Shown here piece by piece: positions 22,499 through 33,400 of a DNA stretch of 64,000 nt. The translations under genes and the position numbers were made by a program. The stretch spans positions 4,826,321 through 4,890,320 of the forward strand of contig NC_033632.1 of assembly GCF_001540865.1 (NCBI RefSeq). The letters run 5' to 3'. Origin of the DNA: Ananas comosus (taxonomy: Eukaryota; Streptophyta; Magnoliopsida; Poales; Bromeliaceae). Every line of letters starts with the position of its first letter. Within the stretch, counting starts at the first letter, position 1. The notes under the pieces were generated by a model. That model was not told the DNA's origin. It saw nothing but the letters and a program-made list of their open reading frames with translations, and did not search any database.

Positions 22499-22931
22499 GG
22501 GAAAACTTCAAAAACCCCCCTTGTGGTTTCAATTTTTTTCACTTTAATATCCTGTGGTTTAAAATGTATCAAGTTAGTACCCCGTGGTTTCTCACTTTAT
22601 CACTTAAGTACCCTGTGGTTTAAAGTGTATCAAGTTAGTACCTGTGGTTTTGCACTTTATCACTTTAGTACCATGTGGTTTTAATTTTGTATCAAGTTAG
22701 TACCCTATAGTTTTTTAAATCACAAGGTACTAAAGTGATAAAGTGTGAAACCACAGGGTACTAAAGTGATAAAGTGCAAAACCACAGGGTACTAGCTTGA
22801 TACATTTTAAACCACAGGGTACTAAAGTGATAAAGTGAGAAACCACAGGGTACTAACTTGATACACTTCAAACCACAGGGTACTAAAATGAAAAAGTGTG
22901 AAACCACAGGGGGGGTTTTTGAAGTTTTCCT
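22499..22931. mobile_element. Foldback element 2 of the same family
   Basis: GGGAAAACTTCAAAAACCCC at the left is matched by the inverted GGGGTTTTTGAAGTTTTCC at the right. Each arm has several tandem units of about 36-38 bp with TGTGGTTT, CACTTTA and ATCAAGTTAGTACC. It is inserted in a T-run that appears on both sides. A fragment of the family also occurs near 39840-39910. Confidence 0.8.
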
Positions 22932-24298
22932 CTTTTTTTTTTTTTTCAAATAACTCCTACTTTGTATTGGTATGAATGTCTTACTTCTTACCATGTAATA
23001 TGTTAAGAATTTCAAATTCAACATGATAATTTATTTATCGTGTTTAAATACGATAAATAGATTACCGTGTTCTATTAGCCTTAACAGCCCATAAATTATC
23101 ATATTATTTTTGCCTTAACAACAAGTTGACTAAGTTAAAAAGAATACGGCACGATAAATAATTTACTGTATTCAATTTGTCTTTCCAGGATGACGCCCAT
23201 ATGGCAAGAAAAGTGCCATTCGTGGAAATGTAAATTTGCGAAAATTATTCCAAAAAATATTTTAAGGGCTGGTTAAATGCAAAAAAGCACACATATAGTG
23301 TTTCAATCGACATTTTCAGAATAAATTGATTCCTAAATGAAATTATTTATCCTAAAATATAATCACTATCAAGACTTCACAATGCATGCAGCTTAAAATC
23401 GACCCTCAAATTTAGCTCGAGGCGGCCTTTTTGGTTTGACATTGACATAGTGATAAATGCAATGTAACTAGATATGACTGCAGCAATTTAACATCATTTT
23501 GAATATTTAGTTGGGACCGACGTTACCACAAATTTGTTGCTTCGTTGCTTCTTGTGAAAAGAAGCACCACAAATAAGACTTTTTAACTCCAAAATTGGAA
23601 GTTTACATATGAATTGATAGGAAGGAAAATTAAGCCCGATTAACCCCTTTAACAAATTACATTTTCTGCCTACTGCATTTTTTTTTTTTAATTTCCTTGT
23701 GTGGATCAGATTTACCCTAATGCAGAATTGCACTCTTGAGCTGCCGCAATTTCAACTATATTTTAAACCTACGCGTAGGTTGAACCATAACCGGTAAACC
23801 AAAGAAAAACCATATGATTTACTTTTACTAAACAGTTGCGACACCAACCACATTAAAACGCAGCTACACAACAGCACCTAAACAATTAGCCCATTCTAAT
23901 ACCAAACGCCAAACCCCGTACGGGGTAGAAACTATTTACTCCCTGATCAGTTAATCCCGAAAATGAACTACGCAAGTATATACGATATACTTGAAAAAAA
24001 AACTAACCTATTATCAACATAACCAAACTCGATCAACATCACCAAAATCTAGGAATCTCATCCCCGAATAAGCACCATAGTTTATGTCCTCGCTGCAACT
24101 GAAAAAAAAGCAGGATGATGCTCTCCCATTTGTCCCTAACTGAGCATTCACCATAAAAAATCCTTAAGGGGCATTCTTTCACATTTCAGGACAAGCTACC
24201 CACCACATTTATATAATTGATGTCTAACAATGTTCAGTACTGGTCAGAACACATAGCAGACATATCCCATACGAAAGCACAGTAAAACACTTCGGCTT
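22932..24298. other. Intergenic DNA between the J-domain and U2AF65 genes
   Basis: No gene is visible. The right end must contain the U2AF65 3' untranslated region, since that gene stops at 24299 on the minus strand. The remainder is AT-rich with no clear repeat. Confidence 0.5.
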
Positions 24299-24439
24299 TC
24301 AGCCGTCATAATCTCCCTGCGCAAACTTGCTCTCCGGATAAAAGACGGCGCTGACTGAGTTCCCACCGAATTTCCGACCGTGCAGCCCTTGCCTAGCTTT
24401 GGTCGATCCTTCAGTATCTGCATACTCCAAAAATACCTG

Positions 24440-24471
<32 letters not shown>

Positions 24472-27400
24472 GGTATCCAAAATTGAGGGGGATTAAAAAT
24501 CAAAAAAAGGGTCAACTTCAACTGGTCAAATAATGGAGAGGGATAAATTTTTATATTTTAAACATGAGAAGAAAATATTTGATAACTGAAATTTTTGAGT
24601 CACAAATCCGCAAGCTCACTAATTTGCAAGGATATAGAGGCAATTTTCCTAATAATAATATACTGACCTTTCCAACTCCCGGAACTGGCTCACCATTTGG
24701 ACTGGGGCGAGGTATCACGACATTCACCAAGTTACCTGCAAATTTAAACAAGCTTTGGCGCTTAGAAAAGAAATGGAAAGAAATGATTACATGAGGTTAC
24801 AAGAGTGAAAGAGATCGCATCATCTTCAGTGGGTTAGGCCTGATTTGGTTATGGTATTTTGTCGGAATACAAAAGGCTGTAAAACAAGCAAAACAAACAA
24901 AAAGAAGATGATAGAACTTTTAGATCTCAAACTGTACGATGGCAATGCAATAGACTTTCAGGAAATACTTAAAACGCAAGGATTGCCGTTCCATTAGCAC
25001 GCATGCTGGCACAGGGAAAGCTGGCATAACAGCACGAGGCATGCCGCCTTGACGGCATGGAGCGTGTCGCCATGTTAGCAAGCTTATCAGCACAAGCGGC
25101 ACATGACAGCTGTGCACTGGCACGGCAACCCTCATTTTAAACGGAAAAAATGGAATTTGAATTCTTACCATATTTTCCCCCTTCTCCTCTCATGTCTTCC
25201 ACTATGTCCTCATATTCCTCATCATCCATCAATTCATCAGCACTAACCACCTGGGTTAAGCATACTATTTTCGTAGGAAGGGCCCCTGCCTGGTACACAA
25301 GCCTCTGTACAAAAATAGACTCGTCACTTTAGATTGCAAGAAGAAAGTCATCTTGAAAAGATGGGAAATCCAATATTTTGCAAAAGACAAGTGATAAAAA
25401 ATATATATATGTATATGGTAAATATGCAACAAATAGGAAAGAAAAAAGTATACATAGAAAAAAGAAACAAAATTCCCAAATGATTACTCTCTTAGTTCTA
25501 GATGTCCCCTATAACAAATAAGCAATATAATAGTTATCAAAGCAAAAAGTAAAAGCGAAAAAAAAAAAAGGTTGTAGGACTTAATCAGGTAAAACGACAG
25601 TTGGAGTTATGCAACCAAATTCCATATTGGGTGTAAAAAACATTTCTAAGTAACCATCTAAAATAAGCTGTATAACAGGATGATTGGAATGAAATTGATT
25701 CTCATACCCAAACAGAAAAGTTCTCATAACTTGAAAATTGTCATCGGCAAGATCCAGTAATTGCAATAATTAACAACTTGGTAAGGACAATGCCCCAAAA
25801 TTTAGTCCCTGAACTCCTTCGCGAAAAATACTGGCATATGAGAAGACAATTATAATAGCGTCCTAATATGACATATCCCTGCACGAATTAAGAACTATAC
25901 CCTTCCTTTTAAATACGCAAATATACAAATGAGAAGGCTTCTAATAAGGAAATTATGAATCAAGTAGACATATGACAAAAAATACACTACAGTAACAACA
26001 AGTCGCATCATTCCTAAAAGTTCAAACAGTATGATGCTCTACTCACTATTATCCCATTGGAACAAAAGGAAGGGCTGATACATTTTCCATCAATTAAAAC
26101 ATGGCCGTCAAAACCAGTCTTTAGTTCCTTTTACCCTCAAACTTTCTCAACGTTAAGCATGACTAAAAGCAAAGCACTGCTTTTTGAATAACAATCAGCT
26201 TACAAATCAATTCATGCTTTAAAGTTAACCCAAATAGTAACCAAAAATCAAATATGTCATCAAATCAATGACAAAAAGCTCCACAAAATAACATGATTTC
26301 TACTATCTTGCAGAACTTATAGACTGAAATTCATTCTGAACTTTCATGTTGACTACAATCACTTTAAAACTGTACCTGCAATGCTACTTGCTGCTGTGCC
26401 TGCAATAGTACACTCTCATGCTCCGGTCTAGGCTGTGCCGCTCCTTGGTTAGCTCGCCTAACCGTTAGGGTTTTATCTCCCATTTTTATGCCATTAAGAG
26501 CAGCACATGCGATATCTGTGACAGAAAGGTCCTGGTACACGCAAAAGGCATAGCCTTTTGAGTTACCGGTCTCCCTATCTTTGACAAGATCAAATCCACG
26601 GAGAGGCCCGAAAGACTCAAGCAACTCCCTCACTTGGGCCTCCGTAAAGTAATAAGGAAGCCCACCAACAAAGATTCGGTCCGGGCCTTCTAAACCACCG
26701 GCAGAGCCCGGCGTGAGCCCAACTGCACCAAGATTGAGGTTTGGATTAGGCTGGCTTGGGCCCAGTGCAGCGGCAAGAGAAGGGTTATAGTCACTGGGCC
26801 TTCGTACCTTCACTTGCGTGCCCTAAGAAAATAAATTAATGAGTTTTTAGGGATTAGCAGAAGCATAATCTTGCAAGCCCTTTACAATTAGGGGACTCTA
26901 CACATGACTCTACATATGACCCCACAACTCTTAAAATCTGAGTATTTACCTCACGAAAGTGTAGCTTCACATAAAAATACCCTCAAATTGGAAAGCAAGG
27001 AATACCCGTGCCGCCCAATGTCACCTGTGCCATACTATGCCGAGGCCGTGCCATGCCGGCCTATGGCACGGGATCGTGCCGGCTCACGGCATGGGGTACT
27101 GCCGGCACTGTATCGACAAAATGGATTTCTTTTTTTACATTTTTGGAATCTTTTTAAGTTCTTTTCAAGGTAAAAACTTTTACAAAAGTTTTTTCATACT
27201 TGAAAATATGTAGATCTTGTAAATCTACTATCATTTGGAGCAATTAGTAAGTTCCATTGCATTATAAGACCAACTTTTAGAGAGAAAATGCAAATAAAAA
27301 GATACTCTCCAATTTCTTTATCATTTTAGATTTAGCGATTTTATTCATGGTAGTGTTTCCCTATAAATTTTTATCCAATTATGACTTTGGTTTTAGTAGC

Positions 27401-30400
27401 ATACATATACTTTCATAATATATACAAAATTCCTTTCCTATAGTTATTAAGACGATAATGACTATATTTTTATCCCTTCTACTTAATTGTGTTAGATAAA
27501 TAAACCATTTTTATAGCCTTTAGAGATATGAAAACACTAAAAAATTAATTATTCATGAAAATTTAATTTAAAAAATCCATGCCAAAGCGTGCTAATGCAT
27601 GCCACTGGCACGGAGGATGTGCCAACATTGGCACGCCCCGTGCTGCTGGGACAGCAGCAGGTGCCATGCCAATGGCACGGCAATCCTTGTTAAGAAGTAA
27701 ACCAATTCATTGGAGAAGTAGGTTCTTAATAGAACAATTTTTTTAAAGAGAGTATTCTCGTACATGTAAGGTTTTTTGAAGGGCATGAAAATAATTCAGA
27801 TTTTAAATGGCTACTATGTATATACAGGATTTTACAAGGATACATATGGAATTATTTCTACTCTTAAAGACAATCTAAATGCACTACAATAAGAGAATTT
27901 TAAAGCTCACAGACCTCAAAAATGATGCCATCCAAGGCCATTGCATTGCTTGCTTCCTCGACAGATCTCATCTCCACAAAAGCAAACTTCTTTTCATGAT
28001 TTATGTAGACATTAACAACAGCATCACCTAAAAAATATAAAGATGAGAAAAAGAATAACTTTTTCCAAAAAAGAATTTTTTTTAACAGAGAATGTTCCAA
28101 GTGTAGAAGCAGTTAATCAAACACTAACCTGGACCAGCAGTGTTTCCTCCAATAGCAGACATCACCTGGCTAAAAAATGTTGCAACCGACTGCAGACAAG
28201 TTTGACAAATACATCAGCTCAAACAAGCAAGTTAATATTAGAAAAAAAAAATATTCATCAAAGGACACAGATGGAAAAGAAAAGGAAAATAAAATAAAAA
28301 ATTACGATGAGAAAAGCAAAAGAAAGCAAGAAAAGCTAATGTAATGTCAATCATGATTCAAAAAAGTAAATAGTTTTGAACTTTGACAAAAAAAAAGAAA
28401 CAACAAATTCTGGATCAGATCATATTGACGTGTTCTCAATTAAATGTTTAGAACATTATCAAAGCTGCCAGCTTTAGGAAAGAAAGTAAAATGATAGTGA
28501 AGAAAAAGAGAAATGCGCGTCGGTACCAACCAAAGAACAACATTGGAAATAAGTATACAGATATACGGAAAAGATCACGGATAGATGGATAGGGGCTATT
28601 ACGAAAAATGTGTGACGGTACCAACCAAAGAATAACATAGGAAATAAGTTTACAGATGTACGGAAAAGGTCAAGGATAGGCGGAGAGGGATTACTACGAA
28701 AAAATTGTGTGACAGATATCCTATTGAAGTTAATGCGCCTTAAAACATAGAATAGAGAAAATGTAAAGGTCTTGACCTAAATTCAAGTAAAACGCTTTCC
28801 TGAAATATGTATTTAACTCAACAACTTATGACCTCTAAATTAAATATGAGTATTCATATATACATAGTCGTTATGCCAGACAAACTTCCAACAGACCAAC
28901 ATCATTATGCAGCCCAAAAAAAAAACTACAAACTGAAAACAGTTTGCTTCAAGATGATCAGCATCATTGAGAAGCAAACATGAACTAAGAAGAGCTCTCC
29001 GCATACCATCAATTACACAATTAAAAAGGCATCTATCTGGGAAAACTAATATCAAGAATTAAAGAAGTAAATAATTACAAAAGGCATGTAAATAGCAATT
29101 AAAATTAAAATAATAAATGAAATATGCAGTACAAACCTGTTCATTAGCAGTAGGAGGGAGGCCACCAACATATACACGTCGAGCATGTCTAGTTGCCTGG
29201 AGTTACCAAATTTTGGTCACATGTGCCATCAATAGTGATAATATGAAGTAGCTCATACATATATTACATTCCAACAAGATCATATATTTACATATATATT
29301 CCCCAAAAAAATCTGAACCTTCTTATTGACCTCTCGAAAGTGCAGTTTCTAACAAAAATAATCTTAATTTATTGAGTCAGCACGAAATTCAATGTGGAAG
29401 CATGTTTTCAACTACAAAAAAAGATTTGGAGAGAGTCAATTTTGTAAGTGCAAGGAGATATATATATATGTATATATATATGTATGTATGTAAGAAATTA
29501 AGTTTATTAACAGCAATATGTGAGTATTTCACATACTGCCAGAAAAATTATGCAAATAAATAATTTTGCATGGCATACATGCAAAACTTTCTAACTTTTT
29601 GAGCAGGCGATACCTGCTGAGTCATAGCTTGCACCGGCATGACAGGTAGAGTAGGAAGCTGTCATAACAATTGTAGAGATTATAAATGATCAGAGAATCG
29701 TAATGACCAGCACAGAAGTTCAAGATAATATCACATGACTTAAAGTTTGAACAAACATGTACCTGCCCAGCTGCCAAAGGGAAAATGTTTGGAAACACTC
29801 CAGGAAGTGCAGCAGTGCCTCCAGTTAGCTGAGCTGCATGGGCAAACAAAATTAAATAGCAACAGTCAAAGCAAGACGTCTTACATATTCTAAAAGTTAA
29901 GGACCAACAAAATTTTATAACCAACACTATTTTAGAACCTCTAAATGTTATTATATTATATATGTAATATATGGACGGATGGGGCATCTGGATTAGAAGT
30001 GATCAAAAATTTAGGAAGAAAATCAATTTCAAGTACAGAGTAATTGTGATAACTGTATGACTACCAGAAAGGAAATAATTATTGGTTGAAGACGAACAAG
30101 ATATCAAACCGATGCATTGATTCCTCCTTGTACATAAAAGCTACAGTAGTCGGCTCACGCCCATTGGCAGCATAGTGGGACAAGTGGCCCGACATTGCCT
30201 TCTTACAACAACATATATACAAAACAAACAAACAACCACCAAAGACAAGAAAACAACCAAAAGTTTGCTCAGTTTCGGAATTACATCAGTTATAGAAAAA
30301 ATAAAAATACAAATCGTCCAAATAGGGCAGATTTAATTCTAATTTTGGTTAAGCTAGGAAAAAAAAAAAAGCTTACCCAAGCCACATCGAGCATTTTGAC

Positions 30401-33400
30401 ATAATTCCATCAGTTTAGATGGATAACGAAAATACTGCAAAACAGAAAAGTAGAAACTTAGAATGCAAAAGAAGTAATACCTGTGGCTGTCACAGCAGGC
30501 ATGAGAGCAGTCACAGGAGGTGCCAAGTCAAATCCACTGATTCGCTTGCTGATTTAGAATAGATGATTAGAATCAGTCCACAATACAAACTGATTTCAAC
30601 GAAATGATAGAGAACTTCAGGATGAAATCGATAAGCAAAGAGCAAGCATGTTAATAAAACATTGTGAGATCACTTCTATTCTTTTCCTATTTGTGGTTAG
30701 TCCAAGTCTTTTAGGGTAGAGAAAATTTGTTTGCCAGAGACAATAGAATGCTTGTTGATTCACATTGATCACTGTCCTTAACTTCTAAGAAACCACTCAT
30801 ATACAAAAGCGCCATTCAGCATTGCCGTCAATACAGCAAGTTCTCTGCCAACTTACTCAACTACTTCCACAAACATTCAAGTGTAACATAACAAGTTTAG
30901 TAACAAAGAGTATATGAAGTCGACTACCAATTATTTTAAAAAAGGAACAAAAAAATTGTGTGAAAATAAATATACTTAGGGAAGCGAGGCTTTGATTTCC
31001 AGAAACTTACGAGCCTCAAACTTTTTCCTAAACAATACCAATCAGTGAGTATCTGCTACTAAGGAACCTCATTCATTTATAGAGCAATCCACAATGCCTC
31101 TTATTTAATAACCCCTCATTTCAAGTATCTGAACAGTCACATATAAGAATTAACAAAACAACTCTAATGCCAACCAAAACCACCTAATCATACCAATGGT
31201 TGACAAGCTAATAGATTTTTTTTTCCTTTTTGAGTATAAGAATGGTTCCACTATTACTTAATACAGTAGTAGTTCGAGTTAAGTGTTTACACAATCTTCT
31301 TCTGTTTGAAGAAATGTTTCATCGAAATAATGAGTCACCCCTTTCATTGATATGCACACATATGAGATCAACAAATGCTCGGGGGTTCCTCTATTCAATC
31401 CTTTTCCTTCTTTTCGTTGCTAGATATCTCGTTCGTATGAATCTACACTCCGTTTCCCGAGCCTCTAGTATGGCTCCACATAATACTTAATACAGTAGCT
31501 GAAAATCTCCACTCTAATTTACGCAAACCTCTAATTGATTTACAGACTAACAAACTGGAATAACCAAAGTATAGGAAGATAGATCATGCAAAACCATTAA
31601 AAGAATGAAAAAAACCTCAAACACCATAATATTAGAATTAGAATGATCTAAACTAGCATCTGCAGTAGCACAGATTCACAACAACAATTTTAGCGTCTCA
31701 TGTGCATCTGCAATAATTGTCTGAGTCCAAACCACCCTAATGTAAAGCATGATTCTTCTTTGTGTGAATTACACAAAATCATTCGAAGTCACATATCATG
31801 TACAAGCATATCAAGTTAAAAAAATTAAGTAGAATGTTTCATAGTTATAACCTCTTTGAACGAGAGCGCGAGCGAGATCGGGATCTTGATCTACGTTCAG
31901 ATTGACCCTTCGACCGAGACTGAGAACTAGATCGATGTCTGTGACGCCCTTCTCTGTCTCTATCATAGTCTCTGTGTCTGAATCATACAGAAACATATAA
32001 ATCAGAAAATAGGCGAAGAAGTATATTCTCATATACTTCAAAACAAACTAAAAAATTGTCACTTGATTAAAGAGGATTGAATACGAACAATAAATAAACT
32101 CTCCTAATATTTCTTTCTGTTCTTATTGATGTTGACTAACAGCACTAACAGCACTCACAAATGATCACAGCTAACATGAATTGAAATCAGTCAACTAAAA
32201 AGTATGTGCCTAACACAAACTACTGAACTATTTAAATTCTGTAAGAATAACATTGTTATTGATTGTTAAGTTCCATTCAAGCAATTCACCCCAACATATG
32301 TGACTAGTGACAAGATGGAACAAAAATTATATAAGAATCATCACAGTGAGATTGTGAAATCATCAGCCATCCATGTGGCGCTTGAATCTCAAGAGGAAAT
32401 GCAGATTTAACCTAAATGTAGGGATGGTCCCCGTAAAATTTTTGTTGGAAAAAAAAAAATGCCCCAAGAAGTCATTGCAACAGGTCCATATTAATGTAAG
32501 TTTTGTCAAGAGTCATGTCCATCTTGAAAATGGAAATTCATTCCAAACCATTGAGCTCTCACTTCTGCTAAGCAAACAGACATCAGAATCACACAGCCCG
32601 GGAGTGTTATTAAATAGAAAAAAGTTTCAATTGAAGATTGCGCTCTCATGATCCTAATCCTCAATAGGAGTATAAACCAACAGTTTGCACATCATACACA
32701 ATAATTTCTAAGACATTTTCCCACTATGAAATATAATTTTGCATTCTGTATAATAAGACACTCTGCTTGTAAAGGAAATTTAGTATCCTTTTCCAAATTA
32801 TAGGTGCACAAAAAATCCATATTATGTCATTAAGCCATATGAGGGGTTTTTAGTAATATTCATGAACTGAGTATTAATCGGTTAGCACATCCATCGACAG
32901 AAAAGTCCAACAGCATCAGTAAACTTATATACAAGCACCAAACAAGAACATACAAGCCTATATATCTACAAAACAAAATTTAATTTGACGGATTATGTAG
33001 AACGAACATGGTAAAACATAACAATACAGTACATATGCAAACCCAAAGCAAAAAACACACAAAATAAAAACAACAATACACGTATACATACGTAGAGGAG
33101 CATGTGAGTGTCGATACATACACATCATAGTCACATGCATGGCATCAGTAACATGACAGTAAAGCCTGTTGTTTGACTTCATGTATTGTTCATGAATTCA
33201 TTCATAAAAACACCCTAAGATCATGAAAGATAGATTTTAACACTGAACTGGGAACACTACAGGTCATAATTCATGTTTAAATATATCAAAAACAATGATA
33301 ATACTGAAAGGAACCGACCAAAATCGCACTTAACTTTCTATGGTAATATAGCGATTACAATACGAAATCGAATTTGTACTAACAAGGTCAATTACATAAA

